From: an uncultured SAR86 cluster bacterium
GTDB taxonomy: Bacteria > Pseudomonadota > Gammaproteobacteria > Magnimaribacterales > Magnimaribacteraceae
NCBI GenBank assembly: GCA_902618945.1
Contig: CACNCK010000002.1
Coordinates: forward strand, 62,001 to 126,000
Length of the DNA stretch: 64,000 nucleotides
Direction of reading: 5' to 3'
Shown: positions 16,138 to 24,746 of the stretch, one piece after another
Position numbering within the stretch: the first letter of the stretch is position 1
Layout of the letters: every line of letters starts with the position of its first letter
Translations under genes and position numbers: made by a program
Notes under the pieces: model-generated
Told to the model about the DNA's origin: nothing
Databases searched by the model: none
The model's input: the letters and a program-made list of their open reading frames with translations, nothing else

Positions 16138-19062
16138 ATGCAAAAGATTATCTATACGTTAATCGCTTTTTCAATTTCCGTTTTACCTTTCTCTATTTCT
16201 TCTGAAGAGGAAGAAGTTAATAGAGGTGGTATTGAAGAAATCACAGTTACAGCTGAGAAAAGAACATCAACTGTTTCTGATACTTCAATGTCAATTACAG
16301 CTTTTGATTCTTCGTTGATAGAAGATTTAGGTCTTCAAGGCCCAGATGACTTGATGGATCAACTTCCTGCTACTACTCGAGATCAATTTGACGTAAGAAT
16401 CAGAGGGGTTGGAAGAAACTTTAGAGCTTTAGGAGGAGATCCAGGTGTAGCGACATACTACAACGGTGTCTTTTCTCCAGATTTTGGTATAGCTGCGGGT
16501 GAAAACTATCTTTATGATGTAGAAAGAATCGAAGTTCTTAGAGGTCCTCAAGGTACTTTGTATGGAAGAAACTCTATAGGTGGAGCGATTAACTACATAA
16601 CAAAAAAACCAACTTTCGAAGCTGAAGGACAGGTTAGAGTATTGGTAGGGTCTGATGGTACGCATCAAAATTATCTTATGTCATCTGGCCCAGTCACAGA
16701 TACTTTCGCTTATAGATTCACAGCCATGACGGCCGATACAGATCCACTCCAAGATGGACTGGGTGGAGAGGACTTGCAGGAAGTTGATGATGAAAATATT
16801 ACTTTATCTTTTACATGGAATATTACAGATGAAGTAACATGGAATATAAGGGGAAATGATAGGCTAGCTGATTTGACAACAAATGCACCTATATTATTGG
16901 ATCAAGGTTGGGGTCCTAATAGAGGTACTCATAGTGAAGGCCAGCAAGTTTATGGACTTAAACAAGTTAGCTCAACATATCCTGGCGCTACTGCATTTAC
17001 ACATCCCATAACTGGAGAGGTTAGATATGGAGCACCTCTCATACCAGGAGTTGATAGAAACTCATCTATATTACATCACTTGAATCCTCAGTTTGGTGCT
17101 GATCCATCTGAAAGAACAATTGGAAAGTTTGGTGCAAGAGTCAATATGGAAGGTTGTGATAATGCAAAATTCCCATATAGCAACAGCAACTGTCAGCATG
17201 TAATGTTTGAGCATGAAGGAATTCAATCAGACATAACATGGGATTTATCAGATACGGTCCAGGTAAAGTATATCTATGGATTTGTTGATTTTGATTATAC
17301 TTTTAATAGAGACTTTGATCTTTCAAATTCAACAATAAGCACAAGAAGAGAGACTGTTTTAGAAGATGTACATATGACAACTCATGAAATTTTAGTGAAT
17401 TGGCAGTTAATGGAAGATGTTGAGGTTACCTCAGGAATTTTCTACATGGACGAGATTAGAAAACAGGACTATACCTATCTTACAAATAATCCTAGTGTTG
17501 TTAATCCAACAAACTATGGATTACTAGATGCTCCGGTTGGCTTTTTAGGAGGAGCTAGTATTAACTTTTTCCTTGGTACTGCTGGACTAGGTCCGCATGT
17601 TGCTCATAAGAGCGCACCTCTACAAGACGTTATAACGGGAAGATGGCAAGGTTCACCAGATGGAAGGGCTTATGAGTATTCCAATGAAATCGAGACTGAA
17701 GCTTCCGCTATATTCACTCAGGGCACATGGTACATCAATGATGAATATGCTTTAACAGTTGGAGCAAGACATGCAAAGGATAAAAAAGCTGCAGTTGAAA
17801 TGAGTAGTGGATATGCAGAGCTAAGTTTAGATTTTGCACGAGGTTGGATGCCTGCAATTCTAGCTGGAGCTGGAACCTTGGGACCATTTTTGGAAACTGC
17901 AGCAGGTGGTAATTTACTTCCTGATTCTGGTCAAACCACTCTTTCTTTAACTAATCTAATGAGAGGTAGTGCAACCTATACAGGAGCCGCTGGTGTTGCT
18001 GCCAATGGAAGTAACATTGCTGCCGTATGTGCTACGACAGATACAACTTGTGCAACCCCTTTGGCTGTTAATCAGGGTGCACCTTACAGTTATACTAGAA
18101 CCGTAGTTGATGATGACGAATGGTCAGATACAAACATAAGAGTGAATCTAGACTACACACCAAATGATGATCAGCTGTGGTATGTGTCTTTCACAACAGG
18201 ATATAGATCGGGAGGATATATATTAGGTGTAGCTGGCGGTAAGGATAGCTTAAGAGATGAATTCGGTCTACCTATAGGTGGAGCAGATCTAAGGCTAGAA
18301 ACATATGATAAGGAGACAATCGATGCTTTTGAGATCGGTTACAAGGGATTACACCTAGATGATACATTACAGATCTTCGCTTCAACTTATTATTATGATT
18401 ATGATGGTTATCAAGATAGAGTAACTCAATTTAATCCCAACGTAGGATGGGCAACTGATAGAGTTACAAATGCTGATGGTATAACTAATAAGGGATTTGA
18501 AGCTGAAGTTACATATGCAGCGACTGAAAGATTAACTCTTTATGCCAATTATAGTTATACGTTGACTGAGTATGGAGAGGATTATCTGATTGCAAATATA
18601 GATGATCCGTCTGTACCAAGCCAGATTTGGGGTACTTTTACACAAGTTGATACGGTTGATTATGTAGCAGTAGGTGCAGATGCAGATCTCTTTACATATA
18701 ACTTAAAGGGAAATGCGCTTAAAGGTATACCGGAACAAAAGTATACAATCAATGCTACTTATGAGGCCGACTCAATGTTTGGACCACTATGGTATAACAT
18801 AAGTTATTCATACACTGGTGATTTCTCAGCTTCAGGTATTGAGAGAGCTTACGATACTGTCCCATCTAGAGATACCACTAATGTAAGTGTTTCATGGTTT
18901 AGTGAAGATGGAGATATATCCATAAGAGCTTATGTAGATAATATAATGAATAACAAAGATTATTACACAATAGTAACAAGTGAAATAACAAGAGATTATC
19001 AAAAGTATGCATGGCCTTTAGCTGAAAGATCTTATGGGATAGATATGCGTTATAATTTCTAA
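16138..19062 (+). CDS. TonB-dependent outer-membrane receptor 3
   Basis: 974 residues. The signal peptide has a hydrophobic core (TLIAFSISVLPFSIS), then a charged linker and EEITVTAEKR as probable TonB box. The plug includes RIRGVGRNFRALGGDPGV and VERIEVLRGPQGTLYGRN. The barrel ends with GIDMRYNF. The Shine-Dalgarno is GGGGAGG. The closest relative in the window is receptor 2. Shared blocks include VHMTTHEI, the FTQGTW strand and the FTTGYRSGGY / FTTGFRSGGY strand, while loops differ and carry cysteine pairs such as CDNAKFPYSNSNC. It has its own promoter region and terminator, so it is a single-gene unit. The ligand is unknown; its difference from receptor 2 is probably in loop-determined specificity. 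Confidence 0.96.
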   Translation: MQKIIYTLIAFSISVLPFSISSEEEEVNRGGIEEITVTAEKRTSTVSDTSMSITAFDSSLIEDLGLQGPDDLMDQLPATTRDQFDVRIRGVGRNFRALGGDPGVATYYNGVFSPDFGIAAGENYLYDVERIEVLRGPQGTLYGRNSIGGAINYITKKPTFEAEGQVRVLVGSDGTHQNYLMSSGPVTDTFAYRFTAMTADTDPLQDGLGGEDLQEVDDENITLSFTWNITDEVTWNIRGNDRLADLTTNAPILLDQGWGPNRGTHSEGQQVYGLKQVSSTYPGATAFTHPITGEVRYGAPLIPGVDRNSSILHHLNPQFGADPSERTIGKFGARVNMEGCDNAKFPYSNSNCQHVMFEHEGIQSDITWDLSDTVQVKYIYGFVDFDYTFNRDFDLSNSTISTRRETVLEDVHMTTHEILVNWQLMEDVEVTSGIFYMDEIRKQDYTYLTNNPSVVNPTNYGLLDAPVGFLGGASINFFLGTAGLGPHVAHKSAPLQDVITGRWQGSPDGRAYEYSNEIETEASAIFTQGTWYINDEYALTVGARHAKDKKAAVEMSSGYAELSLDFARGWMPAILAGAGTLGPFLETAAGGNLLPDSGQTTLSLTNLMRGSATYTGAAGVAANGSNIAAVCATTDTTCATPLAVNQGAPYSYTRTVVDDDEWSDTNIRVNLDYTPNDDQLWYVSFTTGYRSGGYILGVAGGKDSLRDEFGLPIGGADLRLETYDKETIDAFEIGYKGLHLDDTLQIFASTYYYDYDGYQDRVTQFNPNVGWATDRVTNADGITNKGFEAEVTYAATERLTLYANYSYTLTEYGEDYLIANIDDPSVPSQIWGTFTQVDTVDYVAVGADADLFTYNLKGNALKGIPEQKYTINATYEADSMFGPLWYNISYSYTGDFSASGIERAYDTVPSRDTTNVSVSWFSEDGDISIRAYVDNIMNNKDYYTIVTSEITRDYQKYAWPLAERSYGIDMRYNF

Positions 19063-19080
19063 CCTAAGAAAAGAAAAAAA

Positions 19081-19105
19081 ACAGGCCACTAGGCCTGTTT
19101 TTTTT
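19081..19105 (+). terminator. intrinsic terminator after TonB receptor 3
   Basis: ACAGGCC-ACTA-GGCCTGT perfect 7-bp stem followed by eight T residues. Confidence 0.94.
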
Positions 19106-19145
19106 GGCTTTCACTAAGTCTTATGTAGAATGCAGCATTTAAAAT

Positions 19146-20558
19146 ATGAAACACAAACGTACCAAGATCATCTGCACTATCGGGCCTACTACCGCGAACT
19201 TCTCCAGCATCAAGAAATTACATGAAGCAGGAATGAATGTTGCTAGATTAAACATGTCGCATTCAGATCATACAAATGCAAAAAAGATTATTGATCGTAT
19301 AAAGAAACTTAATAAAACAATCAATAATCCAGTAGGCATTTTACTAGATACCCAAGGTCCAGAAATAAGAACAGGAGATACTTCCCAAATTGTCACTCTT
19401 GAGCCAGGTCAATTAGTTTCTTTCACGATTCGAGATGAGGTTGATGTGGAAACTACTTCAATTAGAGTTCATTACGATGAACTTATTCAAAGTGTTAATG
19501 TAGGGACACTCATTAGTTTAGACAATGGTCTACTCAATTTTAAAGTACTAAAAAAATCTAAAAATGAACTTGAATGTAAAGTTTTAGATGGAGGAAAACT
19601 AGGCAGCAAAAGACACGTAAATTTACCTGGTATACGTATTAATTTACCTTCAGTAACAGAAAAAGACAAAAGAGACATTGCGTTTGGTTTGAAAGAAGAT
19701 GTAGATTTCATCGCCTTGTCCTTTGTTAGAAATGCATCAGATATAGATGATTTAAAAAAGTTTCTTAAGAATAAAACTAAAAAAGTAAAAATCATTTCTA
19801 AGATTGAAGATAGAGAAGGGTTATCGAATATTGAAGAAATCTGCAAAGTTTCTGACTCCGTCATGGTAGCACGAGGAGACTTAGGCATTGAAACTGATCT
19901 TGCAAATTTACCAAATATCCAAAGAAAGATAATGTCAAACTGTGCAAAATACGGAGTGAGGTCTATTGTTGCTACTCACCTTCTAGAATCAATGATTGAT
20001 AATCCCACACCCACAAGAGCAGAGGTTACTGATGTTGCAAATGCAATTTATGAAGGAGCTGATGCAGTTATGCTTTCAGGTGAGACTACTATCGGAAAAT
20101 ATCCAATTGAGTCTGTAAAATTTATCTCAAGAATTGCAAAGCAAACCGAAAAATACAGAACTCTCGGCTATGAAAGCCAACTAATATCAAAAACAGACTG
20201 GCAACATCTTGGAGTGGCAGCAAAGGACATTGCAGAATCTATTAAGGCCGATGGGATTATTGCAATTACTCGGTCAGGCCAAACTGCTGAAATTGTAGCT
20301 AATGCTAAACCCTTTATGATCCCTATATTTGCATTCAGCAATAATAAAAAAACCATTAAACAATTGTCTTTAACAGGCTCAGTTCATGCCTATAAATCCT
20401 CTATGTATTCAGATCATGAAAAGAATCTTCAATCAATTATGAAAATTTTGAAGAAAGAGCTTTCGCCCACAAGAGAGTTAAAATTTGTTGTTATTTCTGG
20501 AATTCTTTCAGAACATTCCGCTGATGCAATAGAAGTGAGATCATTGAATACTTTATAA
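19146..20558 (+). CDS. pyk: pyruvate kinase
   Basis: 470 residues, normal length. It opens with RTKIICTIGP and NVARLNMSHSDH, which carry the family substrate and K+ site residues. It includes LLDTQGPEIRTG at the phosphoenolpyruvate/ADP site, the B domain around residues 70-165, and IISKIEDREGL with the catalytic Lys. MVARGDLGIE supplies the Glu/Asp metal ligands, followed by ATHLLESM and GADAVMLSGET. The C-terminal allosteric domain keeps AITRSGQTAEIVA. It converts phosphoenolpyruvate and ADP to pyruvate and ATP in the cytoplasm. It lies just upstream of a sugar transporter and oxidoreductase, which fits a carbohydrate-use context, though the 81-base gap may hold a separate promoter. Confidence 0.98.
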   Translation: MKHKRTKIICTIGPTTANFSSIKKLHEAGMNVARLNMSHSDHTNAKKIIDRIKKLNKTINNPVGILLDTQGPEIRTGDTSQIVTLEPGQLVSFTIRDEVDVETTSIRVHYDELIQSVNVGTLISLDNGLLNFKVLKKSKNELECKVLDGGKLGSKRHVNLPGIRINLPSVTEKDKRDIAFGLKEDVDFIALSFVRNASDIDDLKKFLKNKTKKVKIISKIEDREGLSNIEEICKVSDSVMVARGDLGIETDLANLPNIQRKIMSNCAKYGVRSIVATHLLESMIDNPTPTRAEVTDVANAIYEGADAVMLSGETTIGKYPIESVKFISRIAKQTEKYRTLGYESQLISKTDWQHLGVAAKDIAESIKADGIIAITRSGQTAEIVANAKPFMIPIFAFSNNKKTIKQLSLTGSVHAYKSSMYSDHEKNLQSIMKILKKELSPTRELKFVVISGILSEHSADAIEVRSLNTL

Positions 20559-20639
20559 AAAAACCAGCTGACTAGTAAGAATAAAGTATTCTTTAGATAA
20601 GACTTTAATCTTTATTTTATACCTATAAACTTATCTTTG

Positions 20640-21995
20640 ATGACTCAATCTATAGTCGAAAGATTAACATTAAAGACAAGGATAGGCTACGGAATAGGAG
20701 ATATAGCAATTTGTTTATACTGGAGTGGGGTAGGCTTATATCTTCTATATTTTTATACAGATGTTGTTGGTATCTCCGGATCCTTAGCAGGGTTGATTTA
20801 TTTTATTGGTATGGCTTGGGATGCCGCCACTGACCCATTCATGGGTTATATCGCTGAAAGAACAAGAACAAAATGGGGTGTTTATCGTCCATATTTATTG
20901 TTTGGCAATATTCCTTTGGCTTTGTCATTTGTTTTATTATTTTGGGTTCCACCTCTGGAAGGTTCTTCACTATTCTTTTTTCTTTTATTTGCAAATTTAC
21001 TGCACAGGACTTGCTTTACATTAGTAAGCGTTCCATTTTCATCTCTCACTCCAAGGATAACTTCTGACAGTCAAGAAAGGACTAATTTGACTGGCTTTAG
21101 AATGCTAGGAGCCCAAACTGGAACAAACCTAATGGCCCTTTTAGCTTTTCCAATTATTTTTTGGGTTGGAGGAGAGGATGAAAGTATGGGGTTTATAGTT
21201 TTAGCTTCTATAGCTGGAATAACTGCCATACTCATACATTCAATAACTTTTATAACAGTAAAAGAACCTGAGAGTGATCAGGGTATAGAGAGAGTTGGTG
21301 GAAGTCTTGCTGATGCAGCAATGGCAATTGGAAAGAATAAACCCTTTTGGCTGGTTTTTTCTGCAACTTTAATTGTAGGAATTACAACTATATTTTTTGG
21401 AAATAATTTAATTTATTACACGAAATATGCTCTGGATCTGCATGAACACCAAGGAGTGATTCTATTTACTAGTGGCATTGTAGCGTTTTTAAGTATACCA
21501 ATTTGGTGGATCATCTCTAACAGATTAGGTAAGAAAATTACATGGTTAATCTCAAGCGCAATAACCCTGTCTTCATTAATATTATTTTATTTTTATGATA
21601 TCAAGACACTAAATGAATTACTTTTTTTAGTCGCGTTTATTGGTTTTGGCAGTGGTGCAGGAGGGATTTTATTTTGGTCTATGCTTCCTGATACTATTGA
21701 ATATGGTGAAGTACATACTGGGGTTAGAAGTGAGTCATCATTGTATGGATTTATGACGTTTGCTCAAAAAGGGTCTATAGCATTAGCAGTATTAATCTTA
21801 GGCTGGGTTTTAGATGCAATTGGGTATCAGGCAAATCAAGTTATGTCTGCAGCTACAGTTGATAATATGAAAACTATAATGACTTTGATACCTATATTAT
21901 GTATTTCATGTAGTTTAATAATAATTTATTTCTACCCTATAGACTCAAAAATGCATAAGGATCTATTGAGACAACTTCAAAAGGAAACAATATGA
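20640..21995 (+). CDS. GPH (MelB-like) sugar:cation symporter, MFS
   Basis: The track begins at TTG 20637; the adjacent ATG at 20640 is likelier, giving about 451 residues and twelve hydrophobic segments. GPH-family hallmarks are GYGIGDIA at the start, GLIYFIGMAWDAATDPFMGY in helix 2 with the cation-site acidic residue, and ERTRTKWGVYRPYLLFG in the loop between helices 2 and 3. A late loop reads LPDTIEYGE. Members import glycosides or sugar acids with Na+ or H+. The gene overlaps the downstream dehydrogenase fusion by 4 bases (ATGA), so the transported sugar is plausibly the substrate of that enzyme. Confidence 0.9.
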   Translation: MTQSIVERLTLKTRIGYGIGDIAICLYWSGVGLYLLYFYTDVVGISGSLAGLIYFIGMAWDAATDPFMGYIAERTRTKWGVYRPYLLFGNIPLALSFVLLFWVPPLEGSSLFFFLLFANLLHRTCFTLVSVPFSSLTPRITSDSQERTNLTGFRMLGAQTGTNLMALLAFPIIFWVGGEDESMGFIVLASIAGITAILIHSITFITVKEPESDQGIERVGGSLADAAMAIGKNKPFWLVFSATLIVGITTIFFGNNLIYYTKYALDLHEHQGVILFTSGIVAFLSIPIWWIISNRLGKKITWLISSAITLSSLILFYFYDIKTLNELLFLVAFIGFGSGAGGILFWSMLPDTIEYGEVHTGVRSESSLYGFMTFAQKGSIALAVLILGWVLDAIGYQANQVMSAATVDNMKTIMTLIPILCISCSLIIIYFYPIDSKMHKDLLRQLQKETI

Positions 21996-24001
21996 AAATA
22001 ATTAAATGGGGAATATTAGGTACTGGTTCAATAGCAAAAGCGTTTGCAGATGCTTTAAAAGAAACTGAAGGTGAATTAGTTGCTGTAGCCAGTAGCACTG
22101 AACAAAGGGCAAAAGAATTTTGTGCACCTTATGGTTGCAAACCAATTGGAGGTCATCACAATTTAATTTCAATGCCAGAAATTGATGCGATTTATGTAGC
22201 AACACCTCACACAAGTCACTTTGAACTCACAGCCCAATGCCTAAAAAATAAAAAAGCAGTTCTTTGTGAGAAGCCTATGACTATTAATGCGACCGAAACA
22301 ATGGCTCTTATAGATCTATCCAGAAAAAATAATACACTTCTGATGGAAGCATTTATGTACAAAATACACCCGCAAACCAAAAAAATAATGGAGATTATTC
22401 AACAGAAGTTGAATGCTCCATTAGATATAAGTGCTGAATTTTGCTTTTCAGTTGATGTCCCAGAAACTCATCGACTGGTTAACCGTGAATTAGGTGGCGG
22501 ATCTATTTTGGATATTGGATGTTATCCAGTTTCCATATCACGACATGCTGTAGGAGCTGCAAATGGTAAGAACTTTCTAAATCCAATATCAATCGAAGGA
22601 AAGGGAGAGTTAAATTCTCAAGAAATAGATCTAAATGCTTCAGCAATTTTAACGTTTGAAGATAAATCAGTAGCTAGAATAAAGTCAGCTACCAATCTAA
22701 GCTCAGAGAGTGATGTAAGAATTACAGATGGCACCAATACTATCTTAGTAAATCAACCTTGGCATTGTGGAGAGTTTACAGACAGAAAATCTCAATTAAA
22801 AATAATAGATAAAGAAGGTAATGAAGAGGAGATTGATATTTCAACTGATAAAGGAATTTATGCATTAGAAATAGATCATTTTTCAGAAACTTTTCATACC
22901 CAAGCTACAGAATCGTCGCTTATTCCACATAATGATTCTCATGGCAATATGATCGCTCTGGATACTTGGAGAAAAGATTTAAGAGTCGTTTATGATGAAG
23001 ATAGGGGGGAAAGAAGAAAGTTTCCCGTCATTTCTAACAAAATTCCAAGAGAAATACTGCCAACTCTAAAGATTCCAGGAATTGATAAAGAATTGTCTCG
23101 TTTAGTATTCGGTTGCGATAATCAATCCGATACTAATCATGCATTTGCAATGTTTGATCATTTTTACATGAAAGGAGGAAATGTTTTCGATACAGCCTAT
23201 ATTTACAATAATGGAAAGAGTGATTATTACTTGGGAAGTTGGATTGAATCTAGGAATTTGAGAGAAGAAGTTGTAATTCTTGGAAAAGGGGCACATACAC
23301 CCGATTGCGAACCAGACAAAATTAGGCCGCAATTAGAGGAAACTTTAAATAGAATGTCCTCTGAATATCTGGATATCTATTGCTTACATAGAGATAACGA
23401 GTCTTTACCAGTTGAAGGTTTTATCGATACTTTAAATGATCTCAAAGAAGAAGGACTGATAAAGGTTTTCGGTGCTTCGAATTGGTCATTAAAAAGATTT
23501 AAACAAGCGAATAACTATGCTTTATCCAATGGAAAGGAGCCCTTTACAGTTTTGAGTAATAATTTCAGTCTTGCACGCATGAACAATCCTGTTTGGCCAG
23601 GATGTTACAGCTGTTCTAATGATGATTATGTCGAATATCTTACCGATAGTCAGGTTGCTATCTTTCCTTGGTCTAGTCAAGCCAGAGGTTTTTTTCTAGA
23701 CTCTCAAGAATTTTCTGGATTAAGACATGTTGCTGATCCAAACAGAGAAGAGCAAGAAAGGGTATGGGGAAGCAAAGAAAACAAAGAAAGACGAAAGAGA
23801 TGTTTTGAGTTAGCTTCCAAAAAGTCAGTTGCTCCAATCCAATTGGCTTTATCATTTGTGCTTAACCAAAAGTTTCCATCTTTTCCATTGATAGGTCCTA
23901 GAAACTTTTTTGAAACTGAAAGTTCATTAGAAGCTATAAAAATTGATTTAACTGCTGATGAAATCTCTTGGCTTAATCTAAATTCTCAAACTATAAAATA
24001 A
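21992..24001 (+). CDS. two-domain oxidoreductase: Gfo/Idh/MocA fused to aldo-keto reductase
   Basis: 669 residues in one uninterrupted frame. Residues 1-330 are a Gfo/Idh/MocA dehydrogenase: Rossmann motif WGILGTGSIA, CEKPMTIN with the conserved Lys, then EAFMYKIHPQ and GGGSILDIGCYPV. After a linker at about 335-360, residues about 365-669 are an aldo-keto reductase beginning SRLVFGCDN. It carries the Asp and Tyr of the tetrad in VFDTAYIYNNG, the Lys in VILGKG and the His in YCLHRDN. Both halves look catalytically complete. Each family uses NAD(P)(H) on sugars or polyols, so the fusion may couple oxidation at one carbon with reduction at another and recycle cofactor. It is coupled to the GPH transporter. 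Specific substrate unknown. Confidence 0.9.
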   Translation: MKIIKWGILGTGSIAKAFADALKETEGELVAVASSTEQRAKEFCAPYGCKPIGGHHNLISMPEIDAIYVATPHTSHFELTAQCLKNKKAVLCEKPMTINATETMALIDLSRKNNTLLMEAFMYKIHPQTKKIMEIIQQKLNAPLDISAEFCFSVDVPETHRLVNRELGGGSILDIGCYPVSISRHAVGAANGKNFLNPISIEGKGELNSQEIDLNASAILTFEDKSVARIKSATNLSSESDVRITDGTNTILVNQPWHCGEFTDRKSQLKIIDKEGNEEEIDISTDKGIYALEIDHFSETFHTQATESSLIPHNDSHGNMIALDTWRKDLRVVYDEDRGERRKFPVISNKIPREILPTLKIPGIDKELSRLVFGCDNQSDTNHAFAMFDHFYMKGGNVFDTAYIYNNGKSDYYLGSWIESRNLREEVVILGKGAHTPDCEPDKIRPQLEETLNRMSSEYLDIYCLHRDNESLPVEGFIDTLNDLKEEGLIKVFGASNWSLKRFKQANNYALSNGKEPFTVLSNNFSLARMNNPVWPGCYSCSNDDYVEYLTDSQVAIFPWSSQARGFFLDSQEFSGLRHVADPNREEQERVWGSKENKERRKRCFELASKKSVAPIQLALSFVLNQKFPSFPLIGPRNFFETESSLEAIKIDLTADEISWLNLNSQTIK

Positions 24002-24040
24002 TTCTTTTATAAAAATAAATTTATTGATATTCTTGCTTTA

Positions 24041-24261
24041 GGCGTCCCACATTCAATTTAACACGAGGGGAATTGAATTTGTGGATCTTTATTACCCTCT
24101 ACAGGAGGTGATCACTATTAGTATTTATTTTAGAAGAGGAACAACAGGAGTATCCTTCTGACACGGGTTACCCCGGTTCCGGCTAACAGTTTTAACAGTT
24201 AGTTGAAAAGTAGTTGAGATACGCTTTTCGGAATCCCCGCCCTAGGGTGGGGATTTTTTTT
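24041..24261 (+). ncRNA. candidate structured small RNA, possible CsrA-sequestering (RsmY/RsmZ-like) RNA
   Basis: About 220 bases with no ATG on the plus strand, locally GC-rich in an AT-rich genome, ending in a strong terminator. Predicted by eye: stem CCACATTCAATT / AATTGAAT-TT-GTGG (24047-24084); stem ATTACCCTC / GAGGTGAT around the loop TACAG (24091-24112); stem AGAAG-GG / CCTTCT (24132-24159) with ACAGGAG in its loop; short stems CGGG/CCCG and CTAAC/GTTAG. GGA recurs about seven times (AGGGGA, TGTGGA, ACAGGAGG, AGAGGA, ACAGGAG, TTCGGA and in the terminator). UACAGGA resembles the known CsrA SELEX site RUACARGGAUGU. csrA itself lies at 54161. No Gac-type TGTAAG-N6-CTTACA box is visible upstream. 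A TATTCT near 24029 could be a -10. The RNA call is moderate; the function is a hypothesis. Confidence 0.5.
24232..24261 (+). terminator. strong intrinsic terminator of the candidate sRNA
   Basis: AATCCCC-G-CC-CTAG-GG-T-GGGGATT stem of ten or more pairs followed by eight T residues. It is oriented for plus-strand transcription. The minus-strand complement has no T-run after the stem. Confidence 0.93.
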
Positions 24262-24658
24262 ACTTTCTAGCACCCTCGCTATCGAAAACTCTTAGATAAA
24301 TGAGCTGCTCGAGTTTGGATGTATTTTTAACTTTTACGTAGTCACCTTCTTCAGCTAAGATGATATTCCCTGCAGTTATAGTCAACTCAGCTTTGTGTTC
24401 AATACCAAAACTAGGATTTGTTCCATGACCGGCTTCGTGATTTGCATACTCAACGACTTCCATTTCACCAACACCAGATAGAAATACATAAACAACTTCC
24501 GATTCAATCAGCCTATGTCCACCAGTAGATCCATTTGGATCAATAATTGTTTTACTCGCAACAAGTTTCTCTAAAATAGTGTTCGTGTAAACTTTGTAAG
24601 TATTTTCACTTCTCCAAAGATTTTCTCCGACCTGGAAGTTTTCGTATTTTTTTGCCAT
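24260..24658 (-). CDS. small single-domain cupin-like protein
   Basis: 132 residues without signal peptide or membrane segment. The pattern fits a small cupin: TIIDPNGSTGGHRLIESEVVYVFLSG resembles cupin motif 1 (G-x5-H-x-H-x3-E), with only one of the usual histidines and the Glu retained. LTITAGNIILAEEGDYVKVKN resembles motif 2. Metal binding is therefore uncertain. Cupins of this size are sugar isomerases, dioxygenases or small-molecule binders, and here the function is not assignable. Its stop overlaps the T-tract of the opposing sRNA terminator, and its start is divergent from the flavoprotein gene 88 bases away. Confidence 0.7.
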   Translation of the reverse strand: MAKKYENFQVGENLWRSENTYKVYTNTILEKLVASKTIIDPNGSTGGHRLIESEVVYVFLSGVGEMEVVEYANHEAGHGTNPSFGIEHKAELTITAGNIILAEEGDYVKVKNTSKLEQLIYLRVFDSEGARK

Positions 24659-24746
24659 ATCTATAAAAGTTAAAACATTATTCTAACATTACTTCTTCTT
24701 TACTGTTTAGTAACTTGCACTATAAGATCTACAAAGGAGAGATTAA

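Noticed and set aside
19487-19888. Minus-strand ORF of 133 residues inside pyk
   Set aside because: Shadow of a highly conserved gene; the plus-strand frame has all pyruvate kinase motifs.
24082-24163. Possible leader peptides in the sRNA region (TTG TGG ATC... or GTG ATC ACT...) and GGAGG as a ribosome binding site
   Set aside because: There is no ATG, the GTG frame overlaps the GGAGG with no spacing, and both peptides would be under 20 residues. The hairpin containing GGAGG explains it better, although a leader peptide cannot be fully excluded.
24041-24261. tmRNA, 6S RNA, RNase P RNA or SRP RNA
   Set aside because: The conserved motifs of these RNAs (tmRNA ends, RNase P GAGGAAAGTCC, SRP GGAAG tetraloop region) and the closed-rod 6S layout were not found.
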